Assembly (NCBI GenBank): GCA_947489685.1
Contig: CANLEM010000001.1
Location: 682,001 to 746,000 of the forward strand
Length of the DNA: 64,000 nt
Reading direction: 5' to 3'
Origin: an uncultured Aquimarina sp.
GTDB taxonomy: Bacteria > Bacteroidota > Bacteroidia > Flavobacteriales > Flavobacteriaceae
Shown: in pieces, positions 43,023-52,560 of the stretch
How positions within the stretch are numbered: the stretch's first letter is position 1
Layout of the letters: each line of letters starts with the position of its first letter
Position numbers and translations under genes: made by a program
Notes under the pieces: generated by a model
What the model was told of the DNA's origin: nothing
The model's database searches: none
Seen by the model: only the letters and a program-made list of their open reading frames with translations

Positions 43023-43724
43023 ATGATTGAAATCAAAGACTTACATAAATCTTACCAAATGGGAAGCAATTCGCTTCATGTACTCAAAGGGATCGATTTT
43101 AGTGTAAAAGAAGGAGAATTAGTCTCGATTATGGGTTCTTCGGGATCTGGAAAATCTACATTACTCAATATTTTGGGAATGCTTGATGAAGCAGATAGTG
43201 GAAGTTATTTTTTGGATAACATGCCAATTAAAGATCTCAATGAGAAAATAGCAGCGAGGTATCGCAACAAATTTCTTGGGTTCATCTTTCAATCTTTTAA
43301 TCTTATAACCTATAAAAATGCTGTAGACAATGTTGCTATGCCGCTATATTATCAAGGTATAAAAAGGAAAGAAAGATTAGAAAAAGCAATGCACTATTTA
43401 TCAAAGGTTGGCTTGGCCGATTGGGCAACTCATCTTCCTAATGAGTTGTCAGGAGGACAAAAGCAAAGAGTAGCCATTGCTAGAGCTATGGCATCAGAAC
43501 CAAAAGTACTACTTGCTGATGAGCCAACAGGAGCTTTAGACACAAAAACTTCATATGAAGTTATGGAATTAATACAGGGTATTAATGACGATGGCAAAAC
43601 AATTCTTATTGTTACACACGAACCCGATATAGCCAATATGACAAAACGTATTGTAAATCTAAAAGACGGGGTAATCATAGATGATACATTAGTAAATCAA
43701 GTAAAAGCAATGGCAAATGTTTAG
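43023..43724 (+). CDS. MacB/LolD-type ABC transporter ATPase
   Basis: 233 residues with Walker A GSSGSGKST, signature LSGGQKQRVAIARA, Walker B VLLADEPTGALD and the switch His in IVTHEPD. This is the stand-alone ATPase of a MacB-type (type VII) ABC system, which uses mechanotransmission to drive export across the outer membrane with an adaptor and TolC. It overlaps the first permease gene by 8 bases. Six genes follow the order ATPase, permease, permease, adaptor, TolC, adaptor. Confidence 0.93.
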   Translation: MIEIKDLHKSYQMGSNSLHVLKGIDFSVKEGELVSIMGSSGSGKSTLLNILGMLDEADSGSYFLDNMPIKDLNEKIAARYRNKFLGFIFQSFNLITYKNAVDNVAMPLYYQGIKRKERLEKAMHYLSKVGLADWATHLPNELSGGQKQRVAIARAMASEPKVLLADEPTGALDTKTSYEVMELIQGINDDGKTILIVTHEPDIANMTKRIVNLKDGVIIDDTLVNQVKAMANV

Positions 43725-44964
43725 TCTCGAGCGTTGGCAGGAAATATTTGAAACTATTGGAAAAAATAAGCTTCGTACGTTTCTTACTGGAGTATCTGTA
43801 GCATCAGGAATATTTATTCTTGTATTGCTTTTAGGTGTTGGCCAGGGTATGCAAAATGGAATTGCTAAAGAATTTGAGTCGGATGCATCTAATAGTATTT
43901 GGGTTTGGACAAGAACTACTTCAATAGAGTATAAAGGGTTAAATCCTGGAAGAAGAATAGAACTTACTAATGAGGATTATGATTTTATAAACAAAAAAAA
44001 CAATAAAGATTTAGAATATAAATCATCTAGAGCTCGGCGATGGGGAGTAGTGGTTACCTATGGTAAGGAGTCAGGGAGTTATGGCATCGAAGGAATATTT
44101 CCAGATTTTCAGATGCTAGAAAACGAAGAAATGGTTTCAGGAAGATTTATCAATCAAAATGATATTCATGAGAAAACCAAGGTGGCCGTAATTGGAAACA
44201 AAATAAAAAAAGAACTGTTTAAAAATGAAAAGGAAGCAGTAGGAGAGTTTATACAAATCAACGATATTCCGTTTAAGGTTATCGGAGTGTTTTCTGAGAA
44301 AATGGCAGAACGAGAGGAAAATAGAGTGTTTATTCCTTCGCCAATAGCGCAACAAGTATTTAATAAAGGTCATAAGGTTGATGGTTTTGCATATACATTG
44401 AAACCAGAAGAAAATTTTGAAACAGCGGTGCAGAAATCTGAAGCATTCGTCGAATCCATGACATCTTATCTTAAAAACAAACATATTGTTTCACCAGAAG
44501 ACGAACGTGCTATTGGAGTTAATAACTCTCTCGAGGGAGCAAAACGATTTTATAAACTAATCTTTATGATTAAAGCCTTTTTTTGGTGGGTAGGTATATG
44601 TACCATTATTGCAGGTGTGGTTGGAGTTAGTAATATCATGCTTATCATAGTAAAAGAAAGAACCAAAGAAATAGGAATTCGAAAGGCTTTAGGAGCACAA
44701 CCAGGTTCGATCATTGGAATGATTTTGCAAGAGGCTATTTTTGTCACTGCTATAGCTGGATTTGCGGGATTAGTTTTAGGCCTTGCACTATTAGAGCTTG
44801 CAGGACCAATGATTCAAACCGATTTTATTGCCAACCCCTCAGTAGATTTTAATGTGGCTTTGACTACAGTATTTATACTCATTTTTGCAGGAGCTATGGC
44901 GGGGTTTTTTCCTGCTTGGAGAGCAGTGAGAATTAAACCAATTGTTGCACTTAGAGACGAATAA
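43717..44964 (+). CDS. MacB-type ABC permease 1
   Basis: 415 residues: one membrane helix near the N-terminus (about 23-42), a large periplasmic domain, and three C-terminal helices with the FtsX-type motif KERTKEIGIRKALGAQPGSI. This is the four-helix MacB permease topology without a fused ATPase. The substrate is unknown; MacB systems export peptides, lipoproteins, siderophores or antibiotics. It is followed by a second permease after 1 base, probably to form a heterodimer. Confidence 0.92.
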   Translation: MFSLERWQEIFETIGKNKLRTFLTGVSVASGIFILVLLLGVGQGMQNGIAKEFESDASNSIWVWTRTTSIEYKGLNPGRRIELTNEDYDFINKKNNKDLEYKSSRARRWGVVVTYGKESGSYGIEGIFPDFQMLENEEMVSGRFINQNDIHEKTKVAVIGNKIKKELFKNEKEAVGEFIQINDIPFKVIGVFSEKMAEREENRVFIPSPIAQQVFNKGHKVDGFAYTLKPEENFETAVQKSEAFVESMTSYLKNKHIVSPEDERAIGVNNSLEGAKRFYKLIFMIKAFFWWVGICTIIAGVVGVSNIMLIIVKERTKEIGIRKALGAQPGSIIGMILQEAIFVTAIAGFAGLVLGLALLELAGPMIQTDFIANPSVDFNVALTTVFILIFAGAMAGFFPAWRAVRIKPIVALRDE

Positions 44965-44965
44965 T

Positions 44966-46231
44966 ATGTTTAACAAAGATCGATGGAATGAAATACTTGA
45001 GGCCCTTACTGCAAATTGGTTTAGAACCCTATTGACAGCTTTTGGAGTGTTTTGGGGGATATTTATTCTGGTGATTCTATTGGCAGCCGGAAAAGGCTTA
45101 GAAAATGGAGTAAAGCAGGGATTCGGAGATATTGCCACTAACACCATGTTTATGTGGACTCAAACCGCATCCAAACCATATAAAGGACTGCCCAAGGGAA
45201 GAAGGTATAATTTTAAAATAGGAGATGTACCGTCTATAAGGTCGCAAGTTCCTGGATTATTATATGTCTCACCAAGAAATCAATTAGGAGGTTTTAGAGG
45301 TTCTAATAATGTAGTTAGAGGTTTAAATACGGGTGCCTTTAACGTATATGGCGACTATCCAGAAATCATAAGGCAAGATCCTATTAATATTACCTCTGGC
45401 CGATTTATGAATTATGGCGATATCGATAATAAAAGAAAAGTTGCCGTTATAGGAGAAGGTGTTAAAAAAGAATTGTTTACGGATGGAGAAGACCCTCTTG
45501 GAGAATACATAAAAATACAAGGAGTTAATTTTATGGTGATAGGTACGTATTCTAAACGGTCTAATAATGGGGATGGAGAAGAAAATCAAAAAGAAATCTA
45601 TGTGCCTTTTACTTCTTTCTCGCAAGCCTTTAATTATGGAGAACGTGTAGGTTGGATGGCTATTACGGCGCAAGATGATCAATCGATCACTAGTCTAAAG
45701 GAGGATATTATCGAAGTTGTAAAGACTAATCATACTATTCATCCAGAAGATAATCGGGCTGTTGGTAATTTTGATTTATATGAAGAATTCAATAAAATTA
45801 ATGGGTTGTTTATAGCTTTAAAAGGAGTAGCTTATTTTGTAGGGACATTAATATTACTTTCGGGGATTATTGGTATTAGTAATATCATGTTGATTGTAGT
45901 AAAAGAAAGAACCAAAGAAATAGGAATTCGTAGAGCATTGGGTGCATCTCCTTGGGCAGTAAGAGGTCAAATATTATTAGAATCTATTTTCTTAACTATA
46001 ATTTCAGGTATGGCAGGTATAGCCATGTCTACAGGGATAATATTTTTAATTAATAAAATTTTAGACAGCTCTCCTCCAGATGAGGATAGTATGTTTGCTA
46101 ATCCAAGTGTCGATTTAACCGTTGTTTTTGTGGCGCTATTTATATTAGTTACAAGCGGTTTGCTAGCCGGGTTAATTCCTGCGCAAGTAGCAATCAAAAC
46201 AAAACCAATAGACGCATTACGAACCGAATAA
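44966..46231 (+). CDS. MacB-type ABC permease 2
   Basis: 421 residues from ATG 44966. The open frame reaches into permease 1 at 44942, but MFNKDRWNEILEALTANWFR is the conserved start and begins 1 base after the preceding stop. Topology and motif (KERTKEIGIRRALGASPWAV) match permease 1, with clearly diverged periplasmic domains, so the pair is a duplicated, specialised heterodimer. Confidence 0.92.
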   Translation: MFNKDRWNEILEALTANWFRTLLTAFGVFWGIFILVILLAAGKGLENGVKQGFGDIATNTMFMWTQTASKPYKGLPKGRRYNFKIGDVPSIRSQVPGLLYVSPRNQLGGFRGSNNVVRGLNTGAFNVYGDYPEIIRQDPINITSGRFMNYGDIDNKRKVAVIGEGVKKELFTDGEDPLGEYIKIQGVNFMVIGTYSKRSNNGDGEENQKEIYVPFTSFSQAFNYGERVGWMAITAQDDQSITSLKEDIIEVVKTNHTIHPEDNRAVGNFDLYEEFNKINGLFIALKGVAYFVGTLILLSGIIGISNIMLIVVKERTKEIGIRRALGASPWAVRGQILLESIFLTIISGMAGIAMSTGIIFLINKILDSSPPDEDSMFANPSVDLTVVFVALFILVTSGLLAGLIPAQVAIKTKPIDALRTE

Positions 46232-46289
46232 AACAAATCAATCAAATTTTATATCCCTTTAGGGGTGACATTAATCAATATATATTAAA

Positions 46290-47402
46290 ATGAAAAAAAC
46301 CGTTACGATTATTATTTTACTTCTTATAGCAGTTGTATTTGGAGGATCATTATACTACTTGTATCAAAAAAATCAGGAAGATCCGGTAACGTACGAGACC
46401 GAGCAAGCTACTACAGAAACGATTATCAAAAAAGCAGTTGCAACAGGAAGTATTGTTCCCAAAGAAGAAGTCTTAATAAAGCCCAATATTTCTGGAATTA
46501 TTGAAGAAATTTATATTGAGGCAGGAGATCAGATTAAATCAGGCGATTTGATTGCCAAAATTAGAGTAGTACCAAACGTATCCTCATTACAAAGTGCGCA
46601 AAATGCTGTAGAAACTGCTAAAATTGCACTTGATAATCAAGATAAGGTATATCGCAGACAGAAAGACCTCTTTGATAAAGGAGTAATATCTGCAAATGAC
46701 TTTGATGGTGTCGATGTAGCTTATAAGCAGGCAAAGCAATCTTACGAATCTGCAAAACAGAATTATCAAATTGTTAGAACCGGAACGGCAAGAGGCCTGG
46801 GTAGTGTGGCCAATACACTTATTCGATCAACTGTGACAGGAATGATTCTAGAAGTTCCTGTAAAAGCAGGAAATCAAGTGATAGAAGCAAATAATTTTAA
46901 TGATGGAACAACCATTGCTACAGTAGCAGATGTTGGAGAAATGATTTTTGAAGGAAAAGTAGACGAAAGTGAAGTTGGTAAAATCAAAGAAAGCTTACCG
47001 CTAGAAATTACAGTTGGAGCAATAGAAAATAAAAAATTTGATGCGATTTTGGATTATATTGCACCCAAAGGAAAAGAAGAAAATGGAGCGATACAATTTG
47101 AAATTAAAGGTACGCTCAGTAAAAAAGATACTACATTTATAAGAGCTGGACTAAGTGCAAATGCTTCAATTATATTAGCTAGAGCCGATAGCATTATGGC
47201 TCTTAAAGAGGCACTAATTCAATATAATCCAGATGATCAAAAACCATTTGTCGAAGTCGAAGTGGGAGAGCAGAAGTTCGAAAATAAGGCTATCGAATTA
47301 GGAATTAGTGATGGAATAAACGTAGAAATAAAAAACGGAATTACTAAGGATGATAAGATCAAAGTTTGGAATCAAATCAAAAAACCAGAATTTGATAATT
47401 AA
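46290..47402 (+). CDS. MacA/HlyD-type periplasmic adaptor 1
   Basis: 370 residues: an N-terminal membrane helix (about 4-24), then lipoyl-type halves flanking a coiled-coil hairpin (about 95-165, with SLQSAQNAVETAKIALDNQD split here as SLQSAQNAVE and TAKIALDNQD), a barrel domain and a C-terminal domain. It links the MacB-type permeases to TolC. It is 58 bases after permease 2 and precedes the tolC-like gene; a second adaptor follows tolC. Confidence 0.9.
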   Translation: MKKTVTIIILLLIAVVFGGSLYYLYQKNQEDPVTYETEQATTETIIKKAVATGSIVPKEEVLIKPNISGIIEEIYIEAGDQIKSGDLIAKIRVVPNVSSLQSAQNAVETAKIALDNQDKVYRRQKDLFDKGVISANDFDGVDVAYKQAKQSYESAKQNYQIVRTGTARGLGSVANTLIRSTVTGMILEVPVKAGNQVIEANNFNDGTTIATVADVGEMIFEGKVDESEVGKIKESLPLEITVGAIENKKFDAILDYIAPKGKEENGAIQFEIKGTLSKKDTTFIRAGLSANASIILARADSIMALKEALIQYNPDDQKPFVEVEVGEQKFENKAIELGISDGINVEIKNGITKDDKIKVWNQIKKPEFDN

Positions 47403-47456
47403 TTTTTTTTAAAAAAAACTGTAACAACCATAATCAATTATATACATATAGGCATT

Positions 47457-48899
47457 ATGCGAATTAAAATTTCAATTTTATTAATAACACTTTTAAGTGT
47501 ATTAGGTACTCAGGCACAGGAAAAAAAATGGACCTTGCGTGAATGTGTAGAATACGCCTTAGAGAATAATATTACCATTAAGCAATCGGCACTCGATATT
47601 GAGGCGGCAGATATTGATAAGATTGATGCTCTTGGTAATTTTTTACCAACATTAAACGCTTCTGGATCCAACTTTTGGAGTTCAGGTTTGAGTCCTGATC
47701 CGATTACAGGTACAAACCGGACGTTAACCTTTAGGAGTTCTTCGTATCGAATAGACGTTGGTTTAACATTGTTTGATGGTTTAAGAAATGTAAAAAGATT
47801 TCAAAGGGCAAAGTTAAATCAATTGTTAAGTCAATATAATCTGGGTAAATCCAAAGATGATATCGCATTATTTGTAGCAAACAGTTATTTGCAGGTATTA
47901 CTCAATAAAGAATCTTTAAAAGTAGTCGAAAAGCAACATGAAATTACCTTAGAGCAATTAAAAAGAACTCAGGATTTGGTAGAAGCCGGCGTGCTGCCAG
48001 AAAATGATATATTGGATATTGAGGCAACATCTGCAGATGAATTAACAAGGATAATACAAGCAGAAAATGCAATTCAAATCTCTTTAGTAAGTTTGGCTCA
48101 AACGTTACTAATAAAAGATTATGAAAATTTTGATATAGCAGAACAAGAATACTTAATACCTGGATCTGAAATAATGGAGCAACCAATAGATCAGGTTGTA
48201 GCCAAAGCTAGAGAAGCCAGATATGAGGTGCAAATAGCTGAGCAAAATAAACTATTAGCCGAGAAAGATTTAGAAATAGCTAGAGGTGCATATTACCCTA
48301 CCTTAAATGCAGGGTTTAACTACAACACAAGAGAATCTGGTGCTAGTGCATTTGTTCCTGGAAGCATAGACCCTGATAATCCAACAAGAGTAATTGGTAT
48401 TGTAGAAGGTACTAATCAAAATGTTATAGTGCCAAGATTTTTAAATGATAGGGAGATCACTCCTGAAAAGACTATCAAGCAACTATATCTAAATGATGGT
48501 ATTTCTTATGGATTATCTCTTAATGTACCGGTATTTAATGGGTTTTCTGCAAGAAACCAGGTTAAGAGGAGTAAGATAAATGTGAAAAGAGCAGCGTTTC
48601 AATTAGAGCAAGCCCAATTAGATCTGGATAGTAATATATACCAAGCATACTTAGACGCCAAAGGTGCAGCTAAAGCATATGAAGCTTCACAAGCATCTGT
48701 AAAAGCGCAACAAGGAGCGTATAACTATGCCAAAGATCGTTATGATGGGGGATTGATCAATTCTTTTGATTTTAGTCAATCAAAATTTAGATTGGAGAAT
48801 GCACAAAGTCAAGAAGTACAAAATAAATTTGATTATATATTCAAACTAAAGGTTTTAGAACTTTATTTTGGGATAAAAATCGCTGATATTAAATTGTAA
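47457..48899 (+). CDS. TolC-family outer-membrane efflux protein
   Basis: 480 residues with a signal peptide (about 1-20, ending TQAQE) and two TolC half-repeats, each with a long helical stretch ending in a beta part (KWTLRECVEYALENNITIKQ is the usual opening, and KIADIKL the end). It forms the outer-membrane duct for the ABC system encoded around it. The upstream and downstream genes both encode adaptors. Confidence 0.93.
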   Translation: MRIKISILLITLLSVLGTQAQEKKWTLRECVEYALENNITIKQSALDIEAADIDKIDALGNFLPTLNASGSNFWSSGLSPDPITGTNRTLTFRSSSYRIDVGLTLFDGLRNVKRFQRAKLNQLLSQYNLGKSKDDIALFVANSYLQVLLNKESLKVVEKQHEITLEQLKRTQDLVEAGVLPENDILDIEATSADELTRIIQAENAIQISLVSLAQTLLIKDYENFDIAEQEYLIPGSEIMEQPIDQVVAKAREARYEVQIAEQNKLLAEKDLEIARGAYYPTLNAGFNYNTRESGASAFVPGSIDPDNPTRVIGIVEGTNQNVIVPRFLNDREITPEKTIKQLYLNDGISYGLSLNVPVFNGFSARNQVKRSKINVKRAAFQLEQAQLDLDSNIYQAYLDAKGAAKAYEASQASVKAQQGAYNYAKDRYDGGLINSFDFSQSKFRLENAQSQEVQNKFDYIFKLKVLELYFGIKIADIKL

Positions 48900-48977
48900 A
48901 TAACGTAGTAGTTCCTGTTTTGACTGCTATACAAAGGATTATAATTTATTATCTTAGTTTTAACATTAAAGTAAGTC

Positions 48978-50279
48978 ATGAATAGAAAAACACTACTTAT
49001 TATTTTAAGTGTCGTAGTATTGCTAATTGTAAGCCTTGTTTATGGTAAAAAAGCAGGTTGGTTTGGTAAAAACAGCGATGCTAAAGAGATATCAGCAACC
49101 AAGATCGAAAAGATCGATATCATAGAAACCGTTTCGGCTACAGGTAAAATTCAGCCCGAAGTTGAAGTTAAGCTTTCATCTGAGGTATCTGGAGAAATTA
49201 TCGACTTGCCTATTAAAGAAGGTCAACAGGTTGAAAAAGGAGACCTATTGGTTCGAATCAATCCCGACATTATACAATCTGGTTTAAATAGATCTCAAGC
49301 CTCATTAGAAAATGTTAGAGCAGGGCTTCAACAAGCCGAGGCAAGTCTTAAAGAGGCTAAACTAAGTTATGATCGAAATAAAGGTTTGTTCGAAAAAGGA
49401 GTGATTTCTAAAGCAGATTGGGATAGAGCCGTATCTGCATACGAGGTAGCCGAAGCAAGTAAACAATCAGCATATTATAGCGTAAGAAGTGCTCAGGCAA
49501 CAGTTAATGAAGCTAAAGACAACTTGAGCAGAACTACAATATACGCACCTATGAGCGGCACAATTTCTAAATTATCTGTTGAGTTGGGAGAACGTGTTGT
49601 TGGTACGCAACAAATGGCAGGTACAGAGATTGTAAGAGTTGCTAACCTTAATAATATGGAGGTAGAGGTTGATGTAAATGAAAATGATATTGTAAAAGTT
49701 TCTATTGGTGATTCTACCATAGTCGAAGTTGACGCGTATCTTAAAAAGCAGTTTAAAGGATTAGTTACAGAAATTGCTAATTCGGCAGAAAATGCTATTA
49801 GTGCAGATCAGGTTACTAATTTTAGAGTAAAAGTTAGAATTCTCGAAGAATCATACAAAGATTTAATCGAAGGTAAGCCTGAAAGTTTTTCTCCATTTAG
49901 ACCTGGTATGACTGCAACTGTAGATGTTATAACAGATAAAAGAGAACAAACAATCGGAGTTCCTATAAGTGCAATAGTAATTAAAACCGATACATCTAAT
50001 GTGCGTAAAAAAGGAGCCTCAAAAGATAAAATCGCGAGTACAAAGAGTGCGATCGAAGAAAAATTTGAATGTGTCTTTCTTAAACAGGGAGAAATTGCTA
50101 AGTTAAGAGTTATAAAGACAGGTATTCAAGATGACAGTAATATTGAGATTTTAGAGGGGTTATCTGAAGGAGATGAAGTAATCACCGGCCCGTACAATCT
50201 GGTTACCAAAACGCTTAGACCAGGAGATAAAGTAATCACCGAAAATAAAGATAAATCGGATAAAAATTCTGAGGGATAA
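48978..50279 (+). CDS. MacA/HlyD-type periplasmic adaptor 2
   Basis: 433 residues: N-terminal membrane helix (about 4-22), lipoyl half VEVKLSSEVSGEIIDLPIKE, a coiled-coil hairpin (about 105-180), second lipoyl half (ATIYAP-like segment TTIYAPMSGTISKL), barrel and C-terminal parts. It is longer than adaptor 1 and has a charged insert near 335-360 (KKGASKDKIASTKS). It is the last gene of the export cluster; no clear terminator follows. Two adaptors for one ATPase suggest two assembled pumps or a heteromeric adaptor ring. Confidence 0.9.
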   Translation: MNRKTLLIILSVVVLLIVSLVYGKKAGWFGKNSDAKEISATKIEKIDIIETVSATGKIQPEVEVKLSSEVSGEIIDLPIKEGQQVEKGDLLVRINPDIIQSGLNRSQASLENVRAGLQQAEASLKEAKLSYDRNKGLFEKGVISKADWDRAVSAYEVAEASKQSAYYSVRSAQATVNEAKDNLSRTTIYAPMSGTISKLSVELGERVVGTQQMAGTEIVRVANLNNMEVEVDVNENDIVKVSIGDSTIVEVDAYLKKQFKGLVTEIANSAENAISADQVTNFRVKVRILEESYKDLIEGKPESFSPFRPGMTATVDVITDKREQTIGVPISAIVIKTDTSNVRKKGASKDKIASTKSAIEEKFECVFLKQGEIAKLRVIKTGIQDDSNIEILEGLSEGDEVITGPYNLVTKTLRPGDKVITENKDKSDKNSEG

Positions 50280-50352
50280 ACGAAAATCCTTTTCGAATTA
50301 GATTTCTCTTATTGATTTAATATTCTTGATGATATAATTTGTCTAATTGGAC

Positions 50353-50360
50353 TATATTTG
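50353..50360 (+). promoter_or_regulatory. -7 element for tsaB
   Basis: TATATTTG fits TAnnTTTG and sits 17 bases before the ATG at 50377. It argues against the upstream TTG at 50347 as start. The -33 element is unclear. Confidence 0.42.
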
Positions 50361-50376
50361 TGTCCAAATTTGGATA

Positions 50377-51039
50377 ATGACCTATATTCTTTGTATTGAA
50401 ACTTCTACAACAAATTGTTCTGTAGCTTTAACCAAAAATGAAACGGTTATAGCACTTAAAGAGGATTATGATACTAAATATTCTCATGCCGAGAGATTAC
50501 ACAATTTTATCGATATTGTTGTTAAAGAAGCGGGAGTTCGTTTAAAGGATCTTTCTGCTATAGCGGTAAGCAAAGGCCCTGGATCGTATACTGGACTTAG
50601 AATTGGTGTATCTGCAGCAAAGGGACTATGCTACGCACTTGATATTCCTTTATTATCAGTACCTACGTTACAATCTTTGGCGCTTCAAGTAAAAATTGAA
50701 CAAGACGGTGTTGTTATTCCTATGATTGATGCCCGAAGAATGGAAGTATACGCTGCGGTGTTTTCTAATACCAATATATTGGTTAGAGAAACTATGGCAG
50801 AGATCTTAGATGAATCTTCTTTTTCAGAATATTTAGGAAAAGGAAAAGTATATTTTATAGGAAATGGAGTTGAGAAGTTTTCTGCAATATGCAATAATGA
50901 TCAAGCAGTATTTGTACAAAACAAATTGCCATCTGCAAATGAGATGGCAATTTTAAGTTATGCTAAATTTTTGAAAAAAGATTTTGAGGATGTTAGTTAT
51001 TTTGAGCCCTATTACTTAAAAGACTTCCTGATTGGTTAA
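50377..51039 (+). CDS. tsaB: tRNA t6A biosynthesis protein TsaB
   Basis: 220 residues from ATG 50377 (ILCIETSTTNCSVAL is the normal family start). The ASKHA-fold motifs include SKGPGSYTGLRIGVSAAKGL and PMIDARRMEVYAAV. TsaB pairs with TsaD in forming threonylcarbamoyl-adenosine on ANN-decoding tRNAs. The last 47 bases overlap the convergent minus-strand gene that ends at 50993. Confidence 0.95.
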   Translation: MTYILCIETSTTNCSVALTKNETVIALKEDYDTKYSHAERLHNFIDIVVKEAGVRLKDLSAIAVSKGPGSYTGLRIGVSAAKGLCYALDIPLLSVPTLQSLALQVKIEQDGVVIPMIDARRMEVYAAVFSNTNILVRETMAEILDESSFSEYLGKGKVYFIGNGVEKFSAICNNDQAVFVQNKLPSANEMAILSYAKFLKKDFEDVSYFEPYYLKDFLIG

Positions 51040-51694
51040 GATCAATATTTTTTAAAGCGTTGTATCTGGCGACTAAACGTATTAAATCTTCTTCTTTTTT
51101 AAGTTTTATTTTCTCTTTTTTGATGTATTCCTTTAATTCGGCTTGTTTGTCTGATAAGGCAGATAGTATTCCTTTTTTACTCATAGGTAGTTCTCGAATT
51201 TTATTTTCACTTTCCAGATAATAGGTGGTAATACGTTTAATTTTTCCGGTAACAGCACTACCAGTCATAGGATCTAATTCTTGTGGATCTGTTATTTTAA
51301 GGCTATATTTTTTATAGACACGATAATTATCGTTTAATTCGACAAGAATATAATACCCGTTTTTTTTGACACCGCGAGTGTTTTTAAAATTACAATAATA
51401 ATAGTAGTCATTATCTATGCGAGCATATGTAGTAGATGTTTTAATTACTTCGCGTAGCTGGCCCTCTTCCTTAAGTTCTAGTGCATCTGTATAGATGTTA
51501 TATTTAAGTCTGGCATCATATGATTTTGATTTCTCGTCGATCACATCGGCTTTTTGATAGTCTTTATTTAGATAAACCGAACCAGCATACTTTTCTAATT
51601 CAGACATTTTTTTGTTAGGCTCTATAGCCTGTGAAAATTGGGCATATGCAATAGGAGCAGCTAATAAAAACAATAATTGTAGTACTTTTCTCAT
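50993..51694 (-). CDS. Secreted protein of unknown function, tandem paralog 1
   Basis: 233 residues with a signal peptide (about 1-18, ending AYAQ). It belongs with the genes ending at 51865 and 52960 to a family of three. Shared features are YNIYTDALEL, a YYYC-type DYYYYCNFK strand, GYYILVELNDNYRVYKK, and a charged C-terminal end with KKEEDLIRLVARYNALK. No domain is recognised; the aromatic-rich strands suggest a beta-rich periplasmic or surface protein. Its 3' end overlaps tsaB by 47 bases. Confidence 0.72.
   Translation of the reverse strand: MRKVLQLLFLLAAPIAYAQFSQAIEPNKKMSELEKYAGSVYLNKDYQKADVIDEKSKSYDARLKYNIYTDALELKEEGQLREVIKTSTTYARIDNDYYYYCNFKNTRGVKKNGYYILVELNDNYRVYKKYSLKITDPQELDPMTGSAVTGKIKRITTYYLESENKIRELPMSKKGILSALSDKQAELKEYIKKEKIKLKKEEDLIRLVARYNALKNIDLNQSGSLLSNRAQNN
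51078..51112. repeat. 35-base direct repeat, copy 1
   Basis: Identical to 51938-51972. It lies in the 3' coding part of tandem paralog 1 and encodes the KIKLKKEEDLIR region. Confidence 0.85.
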
Positions 51695-51864
51695 AATCTT
51701 AAGCTTTGTTACAGACTAAAGTATTGAAAAATACGATAAAAAGCAAATATAACTACGTCAAAACCATAATTCGAGTAAGTAATTCAGTAATTATCCTTAC
51801 TTTTTATAAGAAATACAAGGGATTTGTATTAAAAAAAAGCCTTACTCCCTCACGTACAACACAA

Positions 51865-52560
51865 TTAAAATTTACTTAGCATATTTCTAGGTCTATCTGT
51901 ATCCAGATTTTTTAATGCATTATATTTGGCTACTAAGCGTATTAAATCTTCTTCTTTTTTAAGTTTTATTTTTTCTTTTTTTATATATTGTTTTAGTTCA
52001 TCCTGTTTATCTTCGAAAGTAGAGGATAGAATTGCCTTTTTCTCTTGAGGTAATTTTTGAACAATATCATTTTCTTCTAGATAGTATGTGACTATTTTTC
52101 TTATAGTACCAGGAGAGAGGTTGCCATTATAAACGTCCATTTTTATAGGTTCTTTTATATGTACCTGATATCGTTTATAGATACGATACTGGTCATTTAA
52201 TTCCACCAGAATATAGTATCCATATTTTTCTGCTCCGCGTTGAGTTTTGAAGGTACAATAATAAAAATAGTCTTTACCAATTCTAGCCTGTATTGTTGGA
52301 CGCTTACTTATTTCATATAATTCTGAGTCTTCTTTGTATTCTATGGTATCGGTATAGATATTATACCTTAATATGGCATCAAAGGTTCCTAATGCCTCGT
52401 CAATTACGCTCGATTCTATGAATTTTGTATTTAGATAAATAGAACCATCGTAGTCTTCATATTTCGGAAATTTTTGGGTGAACTGTAGTATAGAATCCGG
52501 TAATTGGGCATTTACAATAAGAGGAGTCACTACAGTTACAAAGAGTAATAGTTGTCTCAT
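51865..52560 (-). CDS. Secreted protein of unknown function, tandem paralog 2
   Basis: 231 residues with a signal peptide (about 1-19, ending VNAQ). It is clearly paralogous to the genes on both sides, with the same order of motifs (YNIYTDTIEY, DYFYYCTFK, GYYILVELNDQYRIYKR, KKEEDLIRLVAKYNALK). It carries its own upstream region with a TATTTTTG-like -7 box (52592-52599 on the minus strand), so each copy may be transcribed separately. Function unknown. Confidence 0.72.
   Translation of the reverse strand: MRQLLLFVTVVTPLIVNAQLPDSILQFTQKFPKYEDYDGSIYLNTKFIESSVIDEALGTFDAILRYNIYTDTIEYKEDSELYEISKRPTIQARIGKDYFYYCTFKTQRGAEKYGYYILVELNDQYRIYKRYQVHIKEPIKMDVYNGNLSPGTIRKIVTYYLEENDIVQKLPQEKKAILSSTFEDKQDELKQYIKKEKIKLKKEEDLIRLVAKYNALKNLDTDRPRNMLSKF
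51938..51972. repeat. 35-base direct repeat, copy 2
   Basis: Identical to 51078-51112, in tandem paralog 2. The repeat could support recombination or gene conversion between the copies. Confidence 0.85.

Noticed and set aside
43023-50279. Bacteriocin exporter for the GG-leader peptides
   Set aside because: The ATPase and permeases are of the MacB type and have no C39 peptidase domain, so there is no direct support for leader cleavage.
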